A stretch of DNA of 64,000 nt from Jatrophihabitans sp. (GTDB lineage: Bacteria > Actinomycetota > Actinomycetes > Mycobacteriales > Jatrophihabitantaceae). Of the stretch, positions 9,796 to 19,572 are shown in pieces. The notes beneath the pieces are model-generated. The model saw only the letters and a list, made by a program, of their open reading frames with translations, ran no database searches and had not been told where the DNA came from. The stretch is from NCBI GenBank assembly GCA_036389035.1, contig DASVQQ010000009.1, forward strand, positions 1-64,000, in the 5' to 3' direction. A program made the position numbers and the translations under genes. Within the stretch, counting starts at the first letter, position 1, and each line of letters starts with the position of its first letter.

Positions 9796-10413
9796 CTACC
9801 CCCATGATCCGTGGGCAATAAGCCTATCAATTTGTCCAAGCGCTCGCGCCAAACTAGGTGCAGAGCCCTTTGCGGCATCCGGATTCCAAACACGGCTACA
9901 GTACTCAATAACTCGAGCGGTGTACTCCGGCCCCACTTGCCACTGAGTTCCAGATGGTGGCACCATCGCCTGGCGAATATCAGCAGAACGAGATTTTCGA
10001 CAAACATTGACAAGGGCGCTCTTGGGATCATCTAGGTCTTCGGGAGACACTGGAACGGTAGCCTCCGATACTTTAAAGAAATCCGACATGGACGCCGTGT
10101 CAGCGAGCAACCAAGCTTCCAACGACCTTACAGCGATTCTGAAGCACATTCCAGGCACCTGGACTGAAGGATGCAGCAGAGATTCACGCAGCAAGACTGG
10201 GCAACCTGACCCATCATGGTCTAGATCACGCATTACCAGCCAGGGACCGCGCTTTGCAGCTTGATTATAAGCTTCAATTTTCTTGTTTAAACCTGATTTA
10301 CCTCGGGTAACGAAAGTCTTGTCGGCATCGGATAAGAGTTTGCGGCTTACCAAAATCCTCTCCGCCGCCGCGCGATCCGTAGGGCCTTCAACGGCAAGAG
10401 CAACTTTTTGCAC
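9796..10413 (-). CDS. TOPRIM-like / DUF4276-type protein, partner of the adjacent ATPase
   Basis: A 205-residue protein starting LAVEGPTDRAAAERIL, which resembles the first TOPRIM strand with its catalytic glutamate. VMRDLDHDG (DxD, about residues 60-68) follows, then RSLEAWLLAD, a motif of DUF4276-like proteins. The GTG start lies one base after the ATPase stop, with GGAGAAGG inside the ATPase end serving as ribosome-binding site, so the two are translated together. Codons are clearly richer in A/T than in the flanking menG and mqnC. By analogy with OLD nucleases, where an ABC-type ATPase and a TOPRIM nuclease act together, this would be the nuclease half of a defence pair. That role is inferred. 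Confidence 0.7.
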   Translation of the reverse strand: MQKVALAVEGPTDRAAAERILVSRKLLSDADKTFVTRGKSGLNKKIEAYNQAAKRGPWLVMRDLDHDGSGCPVLLRESLLHPSVQVPGMCFRIAVRSLEAWLLADTASMSDFFKVSEATVPVSPEDLDDPKSALVNVCRKSRSADIRQAMVPPSGTQWQVGPEYTARVIEYCSRVWNPDAAKGSAPSLARALGQIDRLIAHGSWG

Positions 10414-10414
10414 C

Positions 10415-11587
10415 TTAACCTTCTCCGATTCCTACGGAGATAAGGCGCTCTATGTCCGGAGGTTCAGAACGAGGCCGAACAACATCCACAAGCGGGAGGC
10501 CGTCTTGTATTAGCTCCATGGCCTCGGGGGATTTATCTAGAGTAAGGCCTACGGTTCCATCTGATGTCGGCGTTAACAACAGCACCTCATCTGGCCTAAT
10601 ACCTTCATCACTCAATAAGTCCCAACTGTGAGACGTTATTATCACTTGAGCGCCGTTACGACGCTGTGCGCCTGCAAGAACGCTGGGTAGGAGGCTAACC
10701 ACCCCTGGATGGAGCGATAGCTCCGGTTCCTCAAGCAGCACAGGAGCAGCACGCCGCCCTACTTCTACTAAGGACCATAAAAGACCAATTAGGCGAAGCG
10801 TGCCGTCGCTTAAATCTCCCTCATCCTGCCGCGCCCCACTACGACGCCAGTGGGTGTATCGGCTTTCGAGATGTGGTGTACCAGCAGCATCGACTTTGAC
10901 TTCAAGCGATTCAAACTGCGGTACAGCGATCTGGAGTGACTTGGTAATTCTGCGCAGCCATGCATCCCGTGTTTTGGTCGGCACCCGGTTCATTCGCGCA
11001 ATAAAGTCCCCTCCGAAGGGATCATCTCGAATGTCTCCCGACCTTTTGGCATCACGTATAATCTGAGGGACTAAATGCAGGTAGCGTGTTTCGCGAAAGA
11101 ATTCCGCCACTGGGCGAAAGTTTTTATTAGCGGATATTTGCTCCAAGGTCGTTTGGGTAAGCCTTTCTGGATCTTCCTTATCAAATTTATCAGGCCTATT
11201 AAGGATTATCCGACCCTCATGCCATACGGTTTCCGAGGCCACGATGGGCCTATTTAGCCCACCCTTCTCACCATTAAACGATAGTGAATACTTCCATAGT
11301 TCGGGATCATCTTCGTCACCAAGTGTGACCTCTATACCAACCCAGCCGTGGAAATGGCTCCGCGCATAAAGGCAGCGCACACGACTCAAGCCACCACGAC
11401 CCCTTACAGCGGATTGCAAGCCTCCGCCATCCAAGGTTAAGTCCCGCAGAAAGCGAATCGAGTCTAGAAGGTTTGACTTCCCTGCAGCATTTGGCCCCAC
11501 TATTATCAATCGGCTACCGAGGCTGATATCGAGTGTCTTAAAGTTACGCCAGTTTTTCAGCGTGAGAGATGTTATGCGCACTCCCAT
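10415..11587 (-). CDS. OLD-like AAA/ABC-type ATPase (RecF/SMC-head family)
   Basis: A 390-residue ATPase with Walker A GPNAAGKS (about residues 33-40), the ABC-like signature LSDGTLRLIGLLWSL (about 267-281), Walker B PVLLEEPELSLHP with its catalytic glutamate, and the H-loop TSHSWDLL. It has no fused TOPRIM domain, unlike OLD proteins; the nuclease-like part is encoded separately downstream. AAAGGA precedes the ATG, and a GATAAT box lies about 65 bases upstream on this strand (11650-11655). A/T-rich codon use sets the pair apart from its neighbours and suggests horizontal acquisition. Anti-phage function is likely but unproven. Confidence 0.85.
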   Translation of the reverse strand: MGVRITSLTLKNWRNFKTLDISLGSRLIIVGPNAAGKSNLLDSIRFLRDLTLDGGGLQSAVRGRGGLSRVRCLYARSHFHGWVGIEVTLGDEDDPELWKYSLSFNGEKGGLNRPIVASETVWHEGRIILNRPDKFDKEDPERLTQTTLEQISANKNFRPVAEFFRETRYLHLVPQIIRDAKRSGDIRDDPFGGDFIARMNRVPTKTRDAWLRRITKSLQIAVPQFESLEVKVDAAGTPHLESRYTHWRRSGARQDEGDLSDGTLRLIGLLWSLVEVGRRAAPVLLEEPELSLHPGVVSLLPSVLAGAQRRNGAQVIITSHSWDLLSDEGIRPDEVLLLTPTSDGTVGLTLDKSPEAMELIQDGLPLVDVVRPRSEPPDIERLISVGIGEG

Positions 11588-11848
11588 GTCCTTTCTGACG
11601 TTTGGAGTCGACTTCTAGCCACAGGTTTGTCCGGCGACTCATGTTACCCATTATCACCTATCGGCACAGTCATTTGTCGCGCCGCGGAGCTAATCGAACG
11701 GGCAAGTAGCGAACCAGCCGACTGCGCAGCCCACCCCCAAGGAGGTACGGCAGTGCAGCGACCTAGATCCATCCGAGTGCATTCTGTGTGGACAACAACC
11801 CAGCAGGGGTTCATGAAGCGCCACTTCGGTGAGTTCCCGCGTCGGCGC

Positions 11849-13042
11849 TCAGCTGAGCGAGGCGCCGGCCGGGGTCAGGGTGAGCGCCGTGGAGGCGAAG
11901 TGCGAGTGCACCCGGTCATCCACCGGGTCATCGGCCGGATCGGTGTGCACCACCAGGTGGCGGTAGAGCGTGTCGCGCTGGGCCGGGATCCGGCCGGCCG
12001 AGCGGATCAGCTCGATCAGCTCGGTGCGGTTGGAGCGGTGCCTGGCCCCGGCCGAGGAGACCACGTTCTCCTCCAGCATCACCGAACCGAGGTCATCGGC
12101 GCCGAAGTGCAGGGTCAGCTGGCCGATGTCCTTGCCGGTGGTCAGCCACGAGCCCTGCAGGTGGGTGATGTTGTCGAAGAACAGCCGGGCCAGCGCGATC
12201 ATCCGCAGGTACTCAAGCGAAGTGGCCTGGGTGCGGCCCTTGAGATGGTTGTTCTCGGGCTGGTAGGTCCACGGGATGAACGAGCGGAAGCCGCCGGTGC
12301 GGTCCTGCACGTCGCGCACCATCGAAAGGTGCTCGACCCGCTCGGCGTTGGTCTCGCCGGTGCCCATCATGAAGGTGGCGGTGGACTGCACCCCGAGGTT
12401 GTGCGCGGTCTCCATGACCGACAGCCAGGTCTCGCCGGACTCCTTGAGCGGCGCGATCACGGTGCGCGGCCGCTTGACCAGGATCTCCGCGCCCGCGCCG
12501 GCGAAGGAGTCCAGTCCGGCGGCGTGCAGCCGGGTGATCACCTCGGCGTGCTCGAGCCGGGAGACCTTGCCGATGTGCACCACCTCGGAAGCGCCGAGCG
12601 AGTGCAGGGTCAGCGACGGGTGGTCCCGCTTGATGGCGGCGAAGATCCGCTCGTAGAACTCGATGCCCAGCTCGGGGGAATGGCCGCCCTGCAGCATGAT
12701 CTGGGTCGCGCCCAGCTCGACCGCCTCGGCGCAGCGGCGCAGGATCTCTTCATCGGAGTGCGTCCAGCCCTCGCGGTGCCCCGGCGCCCGGTAGAAGGCG
12801 CAGAACTTGCAGGCCGTCAGGCAGACGTTGGTGTAGTTGATGTTGCGGTCGATGATGTAGGTCGCGACGTTGACCGACTCGCCGGCGAACCGCCGCTTGC
12901 GGACGGCGTCAGCGGCCTCGCCCAGCGCGTGCAGCGGGGCGTCGGTGTAGAGCAGCAGCGCCTGCTCGGGGGTTATCCGGCCGCCGTCGGCGGCGTGCTG
13001 CAGCAGGTTCGCGATCTCGACAGGGTCAGCGCGCAGGGTCAC
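11849..13042 (-). CDS. mqnC: Cyclic dehypoxanthinyl futalosine synthase
   Basis: Radical SAM enzyme of the futalosine pathway; it cyclises dehypoxanthinyl futalosine to the spiro intermediate leading to dihydroxynaphthoate. The 4Fe-4S motif CLTACKFC (CxxxCxxC) is at about residues 74-81, preceded by YIIDRNINYTNV. The family blocks LQGGHSPELGIEFYE and FIPWTYQPENNHL are present. The GTG start follows the GNAT gene by 9 bases, so both lie in one transcript. The paralogue mqnE is 5.3 kb away. Annotation as MqnC rather than MqnE rests on the YRAPGHREGW segment after the cluster and on LEENVVSSAGA near the C-terminus. Confidence 0.94.
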   Translation of the reverse strand: MTLRADPVEIANLLQHAADGGRITPEQALLLYTDAPLHALGEAADAVRKRRFAGESVNVATYIIDRNINYTNVCLTACKFCAFYRAPGHREGWTHSDEEILRRCAEAVELGATQIMLQGGHSPELGIEFYERIFAAIKRDHPSLTLHSLGASEVVHIGKVSRLEHAEVITRLHAAGLDSFAGAGAEILVKRPRTVIAPLKESGETWLSVMETAHNLGVQSTATFMMGTGETNAERVEHLSMVRDVQDRTGGFRSFIPWTYQPENNHLKGRTQATSLEYLRMIALARLFFDNITHLQGSWLTTGKDIGQLTLHFGADDLGSVMLEENVVSSAGARHRSNRTELIELIRSAGRIPAQRDTLYRHLVVHTDPADDPVDDRVHSHFASTALTLTPAGASLS

Positions 13043-13051
13043 CCGCTCAGC

Positions 13052-13864
13052 CTAGACGGCCGGGCCCTGACCACCGGGTGGCGTCCACACGTAGGGCGTC
13101 GTTGTGGTGACCGCCACGAACCCCAGCCGCTGCAGGATCGGCGCGCTGTCGGCGGACGCGTCGACCTGCAGGTAGCGGGCGCCCACCCGGGTGGCGAACT
13201 GGGCCCGCCGGGCCACCATCGCCCGATAGATGCCCTGCCCGCGCCAGCCGGGCCGGGTGGCGCCGCCCCACAGGGTGGCGAACTCGTTTCCGGGGTCGCG
13301 GACCAGCCAGGCCGGCGTGATCAGCTGCGAACCGGCCTCGGCCACGAAGATCGCGATGTGGTCGGGGTAGGCGGCCTGCCGGTCGGCGAGGTCCTTGGCC
13401 AGCCAGCTCCAGTCCTCGTTCCAGATCTCGGTGTGCAGCGCCGCGATCCGCTCGAAGTCCACCGGCTCGCTGACCTGGCGGATCGACACGCCCGCGGGCA
13501 ACTCCGGCTCGTCGGTCAGCTCCTCGGCCAGCCCGATCACCACCGTCTCGACCTCACCGGCCACGAACCCGGCCGCCCTCAGCCGGTCGGGCAGGTCAGC
13601 CGGCTCGTCGTAGTCATGGGTCTTCCACTCGACGGCCTCGTTGCGGCTGCTGAAGTAGTCGCGGGTCCGCTCGATCAGCGCGTCGAGGTCGGCCCCGGTC
13701 AGGCCGGCCAGGTCGCGGTAGACCACGTAGCCGTGGTGCTTGCCGCCGCTCACCCGCACCAGCGGGCCGTCCCGGTCCACGACCACACCTTCGGGCTGTT
13801 TACTCGGCAGGACGGCTCGGACCTGCTCGTGGTAGGCGGCAAGCAGTTCAGCGGCGGTTCTCAC
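13052..13864 (-). CDS. GNAT-family N-acetyltransferase
   Basis: A 270-residue protein whose C-terminal half (from about residue 145) is a GNAT fold: VSIRQVSEPVDFERIAALHTEIW forms the start and GGATRPGWRGQGIYRAMV the acetyl-CoA pyrophosphate loop (R/QxxGxG/A type). YLQVDASADSAPILQRLGFV forms the final strand and helix. The N-terminal half, about 120 residues, is a separate alpha/beta region with no recognised motif. It lies just upstream of mqnC on the same strand. The substrate is unknown. Confidence 0.85.
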   Translation of the reverse strand: MRTAAELLAAYHEQVRAVLPSKQPEGVVVDRDGPLVRVSGGKHHGYVVYRDLAGLTGADLDALIERTRDYFSSRNEAVEWKTHDYDEPADLPDRLRAAGFVAGEVETVVIGLAEELTDEPELPAGVSIRQVSEPVDFERIAALHTEIWNEDWSWLAKDLADRQAAYPDHIAIFVAEAGSQLITPAWLVRDPGNEFATLWGGATRPGWRGQGIYRAMVARRAQFATRVGARYLQVDASADSAPILQRLGFVAVTTTTPYVWTPPGGQGPAV

Positions 13865-13924
13865 GATGGCTAGTGTGCGGCACGCGACGGCCCCGCCGCG
13901 CCCGGGACGCGTCTTCGGCTGGTC

Positions 13925-14020
13925 CTACCGGTCGATCTCGGCCCACACCGCGTCGAGCGAAAGGCCGAGGACGTCGACGATCGCGGCTATGGTCCCGGGG
14001 GAAGGAGTCAGATGATCGAG
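13925..14020 (-). pseudogene. Possible C-terminal remnant of an XRE-type HTH regulator
   Basis: On the minus strand, a frame ending in TAG (13925-13927) reads PSPGTIAAIVDVLGLSL and then DAVWAEIDR. This looks like the last helices of XRE regulators (SPGTLAAIADALGVS type). No start codon or upstream HTH can be traced: the frame runs into the antisense of the aminopeptidase start. It may be chance or a decayed neighbour. Confidence 0.2.
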
Positions 14021-14781
14021 ATCTTGAACTCGACAGAACTGCCACGAGCGAGGGACGCAGGCGCCCTGGTCGCCGGCATCTTGCAGACGCTGAAGAGCCG
14101 CTGCGAGGTGGGCACGAACCTCTTGGACATCGATCGGTGGACCCGGGCCATGATCACCGACGCGGGAGCCAGTCCTGCTACGTCGATTACGCGCCGGCCT
14201 TCGGACGCGGGCCGTTCGGTCACTACATCTGCACGTCGGTCAACGACGCTGTGCTCCACGGGCTGCCCCACGACTACCCGCTCGCCGACGGCGACCTGCT
14301 GACGCTCGACCTCGCCGTCTCCCGAGGCGGAGTTGTCGCCGACTCCGCCATCAGCTTCATCGTGGGCGACCCGAGCTCCCCGCAGAACGTCGCGATGATC
14401 AAGGCGACCGAGCGCGCGTTGAGCGCGGGGATCGCCGCGGCCCGCCCCGGAGCCCGGATCGGCGACATCTCCCATGCCATCGGCGCGGTCCTCAGCGAGG
14501 CGGGGTATCAGATCAACACCGAGTTCGGCGGGCATGGCGTCGGCTCGACGATGCACCAGGACCCGCACGTCCCGAACACCGGGCGACCCGGCCGGGGATA
14601 CCGGCTGCGACCCGGACTGCTGCTGGCGTTGGAGCCGTGGGTCATGGCCGACACCGCCCGGCTCGTCACCGATGCCGACGGCTGGACCCTGCGAAGCGCG
14701 ACGGGTTGCCGGACCGCGCACCGTGAGCACACGATCGCCATCACCGACGACGGGGCCGAAGTTCTCACCTTGCCGAGCTAG
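14012..14781 (+). pseudogene. map: Type I methionine aminopeptidase, interrupted by a single-base frameshift
   Basis: The first about 53 residues (MIEILNSTELPRARDAGALV to MITDAGA) are read from the ATG at 14012, which has a GGAAGGAG ribosome-binding site. The rest of the enzyme (SCYVDYAPAFGRGPFGHYIC, then HGLPHDYPLADGDLLTLDLAVS, the metal site GGHGVGSTMHQDP and LEPWVMAD) is in the frame one base back. Inserting one base after AG at 14171-14172 would join the two exactly, so one base was lost here or in the assembly. All metal ligands are intact in the second frame. It is probably a second, non-essential map copy; the housekeeping copy usually lies near secY-adk. Confidence 0.8.
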
Positions 14782-14836
14782 CTTGCCGGAGCGGGCGCAG
14801 CGGTGAGGCCGCGCTCAGTGATTTAAGTCGATGCGG

Positions 14837-15811
14837 CTAGTTCGACCCGCCGGCCAGCAGGTTTCGCAGGTCCTCAGCGGCCTGGGCCGCCGCGCTGTCG
14901 GCCACCGCGGACACCCCGCCGAAGCCGAAGTAGGAGTGGTTCAGGGTGGGCCACTCCCGGCTGATCACCCGGACGCCGGCCCTGCGCAGCGCGTCGCCGT
15001 AGAAGTTCCCCTCGGTGCGCAGCAGGTCCAGGGTGGCGGTGTGGATCACCGCCGGCGCCAGCCCGCTGTGATCGGGGGCGCGCATCGGTGAGACCCGCCA
15101 GTCGGCCGAGGACTGCTCGTCGACGTAGTTGACGGCGAAGTTGACCATGCCCTGCAAGGTCAGCCCCAGGCTGTTGCCCGCGGTGCGCCGGGACATGTAG
15201 CGGGCGTTGACCTCGGGATCGGAGTACCGGCCGGCGACGTCGGTGACCGGGTACAGCAGCAGCTGGGCCGATACCGGCTGGCCGGCGTCGCGGCGGGCGA
15301 TCGCCACCGACGCCGCCAGTTGGGCGCCGGCGCTGTCACCGGCCAGGATCAGGGTGCCGGCCTCGCCACCGAGTTCCTCGGTTCGCTGGGCGGCCCATTC
15401 GGTGGCCAGCACGGCGTCTTCGAAGGCGGCCGGAAACGGGTGCTCCGGCGCCAGCCGGTAGCCGACGGACACCACCACCATGTCGGCCTGGGTGCAGATC
15501 CGGCGGGCATGGCCGAGGTGGGTGTCGATGTCACCGGCGATCCAGCCGCCGCCGTGGAAGTAGACGACCGTCGGCCTGGCCTCGGCTCCGGCCGGGCGCA
15601 GCACCCGGATCGGCAGCGGACCGTGCGGGCTGTCGATCTCCTGATCGGTCTCCGAGGCTGGGATCAGCGCCGGGTTCAGATGTTGCTGGGCCAGTTTGTG
15701 GGCTCGGCCCGAGACCGCCCGGGCCTCCTCGATGCTGGCCTCGTCGTCGGCCTCGACCGGCGTGGTGGCAAGCCAGTTCGCCAGCTCGGCGTCCATGGTG
15801 GGTTCTGTCAC
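14837..15811 (-). CDS. Alpha/beta hydrolase of the hormone-sensitive-lipase family
   Basis: A 324-residue esterase/lipase. The oxyanion motif HGGGW (in VVYFHGGGWIAGDI, about residue 85) and the nucleophile elbow GDSAGAQLA (about 160) define family IV esterases. The acid/histidine region is seen as ATLDLLRTEGNFYGDAL with a late LNHSYFGF histidine. The start is GTG with GAGGG upstream. There is no signal peptide, so it is probably cytosolic. Convergent with the disrupted map gene and transcribed separately from mqnA, which ends in a strong hairpin upstream. The natural substrate is not deducible. Confidence 0.92.
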   Translation of the reverse strand: MTEPTMDAELANWLATTPVEADDEASIEEARAVSGRAHKLAQQHLNPALIPASETDQEIDSPHGPLPIRVLRPAGAEARPTVVYFHGGGWIAGDIDTHLGHARRICTQADMVVVSVGYRLAPEHPFPAAFEDAVLATEWAAQRTEELGGEAGTLILAGDSAGAQLAASVAIARRDAGQPVSAQLLLYPVTDVAGRYSDPEVNARYMSRRTAGNSLGLTLQGMVNFAVNYVDEQSSADWRVSPMRAPDHSGLAPAVIHTATLDLLRTEGNFYGDALRRAGVRVISREWPTLNHSYFGFGGVSAVADSAAAQAAEDLRNLLAGGSN

Positions 15812-16018
15812 GTAGAGACCCTCTCGTTCTTCGATCTGCGCGGCGAGCCGATCTGCTGAGCCCTGGCCCCATCGAGTGTGCCCGCCGCCGATCCGGCCGA
15901 GAAATAGTTACCGAAACTTCACCACAGCACTACACTCAGTTAGCTATACGCTCGAACTCCTCAGTGAGCCCTGAGCTGGGGATTTGGCAGCTAGTCCCGT
16001 CTTGCTCCAACCCCAAAA

Positions 16019-16062
16019 GGGTGACGGAGTTTCGCTTGCCCGCGCACGAAACTCCGTCACTC
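16019..16062 (-). terminator. Strong hairpin downstream of mqnA
   Basis: The perfect 14-base arms GTGACGGAGTTTCG (16021-16034) and CGAAACTCCGTCAC (16047-16060) flank a 12-base loop; the stem can extend two pairs past a G-T wobble. On the minus strand it is followed by CCTTTT. It lies in the 300-base gap between mqnA and the esterase gene. I see no gene in 15812-16111 apart from this hairpin, the repeat at 16078-16132 and the probable esterase promoter region. Confidence 0.65.
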
Positions 16063-16077
16063 TGGGCGTTCTCAAGG

Positions 16078-17785
<1,708 letters not shown>

Positions 17786-17800
<15 letters not shown>

Positions 17801-18259
17801 CCGGCCGGCGCCCGGGCCTCGGGTGCCAGGGCGGCGCTTGGCCGCCGGGCCACGCCTGGCGGCGGGGCTCCGCTCGGCGGCGGGGTCACGCTTGACGGCG
17901 GGGCTCCGCTCGGCGGCCGGGTCACGCTCGGCGGCGGGCGGGAAACCGTCCCCGTCGTCCAGGGCGCCCTCAGCCTCACCGGTGAGCTGGGCGTCGAGGT
18001 TGTGCCGCTGGGCCTGCTTGGCCGCGACCCTGGCTTCGAGGTTGGCGGCCAGCCGCTCGCGCTGCTTGCGCAGCAGGATGTAGGACAGCGGGATGGACAG
18101 GACCAGCGCGATGGTGGCGGCCAGCAGGCCGGGCACCCGGGCCACCCAGAGCAGGCCCCAGAGCGCCAGGAACAGCCCGAACCGCAGCACCGTGTAGAGC
18201 CACATCGCGCCCAGCGTCTGGCCGGGCGACGGCGGTCGCGGCACCCGATCCTCGCTCAT
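17786..18259 (-). CDS. DUF4229 membrane protein with a repetitive charged tail
   Basis: A 157-residue protein. TLGAMWLYTVLRFGLFLALW and the following LLAATIALVLSIPLSYILL form two membrane helices, then a basic amphipathic stretch (RKQRERLAANLEARVAAKQAQRH); this is the actinobacterial DUF4229 pattern. The last about 50 residues are a low-complexity 12-residue repeat (RDPAAERSPA type) encoded by a 36-bp DNA repeat at about 17860-17935. It starts with ATG in an ATGA overlap with an upstream micro-ORF that links it to mqnE. Function unknown. Confidence 0.8.
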
Positions 18260-18291
18260 GTCCCCATCCGGCTCTTCGCGCGAGCGCTCAT
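18256..18291 (-). CDS. 11-codon micro-ORF in a stop/start relay (second link)
   Basis: Reads MSARAKSRMGT. Its ATG overlaps the stop of the preceding 18-codon micro-ORF (ATGA, 18291-18288), and its stop overlaps the DUF4229 start (ATGA, 18259-18256). No independent ribosome-binding site is visible. The peptide is unlikely to matter; the continuous chain of overlaps could carry terminating ribosomes from mqnE to the DUF4229 gene. Function is inferred. Confidence 0.4.
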   Translation of the reverse strand: MSARAKSRMGT

Positions 18292-18344
18292 CGCTGACTC
18301 GCTCCGGTCCTCACTCGCTGGCGCTCGCTGCGATCCTCACTCAT
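18288..18344 (-). CDS. 18-codon micro-ORF in a stop/start relay (first link, MSExR type)
   Basis: Reads MSEDRSERQRVRTGASQR. The ATG overlaps the mqnE stop (ATGA, 18344-18341) and the stop overlaps the next micro-ORF. The same type of 18-codon frame (MSEHRSEERARSGAIDGS, but with a GTG start) lies between mqnP and mqnM. The underlying DNA is a GAGYGAG/CGCAGCGAG-rich repeat of a kind dispersed in actinobacterial genomes. Confidence 0.4.
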   Translation of the reverse strand: MSEDRSERQRVRTGASQR

Positions 18345-19486
18345 GCCCAGACAGCCTGCGGTTCGGAGCGGCGCTGCGCAAGCGGCACCGGCGGCTCGTA
18401 CTCGCGGATGACCTCGTAGCGGGTGTTGCGCTCCTTCGGCTGGAAGCCGGCGTCGCGGATCAGCTCCAGCAGGTTGTCGCGGGTCAGCTTGTCGGGCGTG
18501 CCGAAGCCGTCCGCGTCGTGGGTGATCTTGTACTCGACCACCGAGCCGTCCATGTCATCGGCGCCGTAGTTCAGGGCCAGCTGGGAGGTGGACAGCCCGT
18601 GCATCACCCAGAACACCTTGACGTGCGGAAAGTTGTCCAGCATCAGCCGGGACACCGCAAAGGTCTTGAGGACGTCGGCCGGGGCGGCCATCTTCAGGTG
18701 CGAGAGCCGGTTGTTGTCATTGTGGAACCGCAGCGGGATGAACACCTGAAAGCCGCCGGTCTCGTCCTGCAGCTCGCGCAGCCGCAGCACGTGGTCGACC
18801 CGGTGCCGCGGCTCTTCGATGTGGCCGTACAGCATGGTGGCCGGCGTCTTGAGCCCCTTCTGGTGGGCCAGCCGGTGGATGCGCGACCAGTCCTCCCAGT
18901 GGGTGTTGTGATCCACGATCTGCTTGCGGACCTCCCAGTCGAAGATCTCGGCGCCGCCGCCGGTGAGCGACTCCAGGCCGGCGTCGATCAGCTCGTCCAG
19001 GATTTCGCTGGCCGACAGTCCCGAGATCTCTTCGAAGTAGTGCACCTCGGTGGCGGTGAACGCCTTGAGCGCGACGCCGGGCAGCACGGCCTTGAGCTCG
19101 CGGAGCACCCGGGGGTAGTACTTCCACGGCAGGGTGGGGTGCAGGCCGTTGACGATGTGCAGCTCGGTCAGGCCGTCGTCCTTCATGGCCAGCGCCAGCG
19201 CGACGGCTTCTTCTACCCGCATGGTGTAGGCGTCCTTGGCTCCCGGCTTGCGCTCGAAGGAGCAGTAGGCGCAGGAGGCGCGGCAGACGTTGGTCAGGTT
19301 GAGGTGACGGTTGACGTTGAAGAACACCGCGTCGCCGTTCTTGGCGGTGCGCACGCCGTGCGCCTGGGCGCCCAGCCAGGCCAGGTCGTCGCAGTCGTAG
19401 AGATCCTCACCGTCCTGGCGGGTCAGCCGCTCGCCCTGGGCGATCTTCTCGGTCAGCTCGGCCTTGCGAACCGCGTTCCATGCCAT
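18341..19486 (-). CDS. mqnE: Aminofutalosine synthase
   Basis: Radical SAM enzyme that joins the MqnA product to adenosine's ribosyl-adenine with loss of CO2, giving 6-amino-6-deoxyfutalosine. The 381-residue protein carries CRASCAYC (CxxxCxxC, about residues 69-76) preceded by FFNVNRHLNLTNV, then GGGAEIFDWEVR and VFWVMHGLSTSQLALNYGADDMDGSVVEYKITH, which separates MqnE from MqnC. The stop codon overlaps a relay of micro-ORFs that leads to the DUF4229 gene. Confidence 0.94.
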   Translation of the reverse strand: MAWNAVRKAELTEKIAQGERLTRQDGEDLYDCDDLAWLGAQAHGVRTAKNGDAVFFNVNRHLNLTNVCRASCAYCSFERKPGAKDAYTMRVEEAVALALAMKDDGLTELHIVNGLHPTLPWKYYPRVLRELKAVLPGVALKAFTATEVHYFEEISGLSASEILDELIDAGLESLTGGGAEIFDWEVRKQIVDHNTHWEDWSRIHRLAHQKGLKTPATMLYGHIEEPRHRVDHVLRLRELQDETGGFQVFIPLRFHNDNNRLSHLKMAAPADVLKTFAVSRLMLDNFPHVKVFWVMHGLSTSQLALNYGADDMDGSVVEYKITHDADGFGTPDKLTRDNLLELIRDAGFQPKERNTRYEVIREYEPPVPLAQRRSEPQAVWA

Positions 19487-19552
19487 GGGCCCAGCCTACG
19501 TTCCAGCACCTGGCGGGCTGGCTGAAACGGCTGCCATGCTGGTCACATGCAA

Positions 19553-19572
19553 GTAGTGCTACTCTGTGCTAC
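19553..19572. promoter_or_regulatory. Candidate antitoxin operator/-10 region
   Basis: Two adjacent 10-base units, GTAGTGCTAC (19553-19562, itself an inverted repeat) and TCTGTGCTAC (19563-19572), end exactly at the antitoxin ATG. TACTCT (19560-19565), 7 bases before the ATG, fits a -10 box for a leaderless message. Autorepression by the antitoxin is inferred from the class. Confidence 0.45.

Noticed and set aside
11739..11850. AAGGAGG followed by a GTG-started frame upstream of the mqnC end
   Set aside because: A good ribosome-site match, but the frame runs straight into mqnC antisense and the peptide has no recognisable features.
11627..13873. Open frame of 748 codons on the plus strand
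   Set aside because: It is the antisense shadow of mqnC and the GNAT gene; it has Arg/Gly/His-rich composition with no domain.
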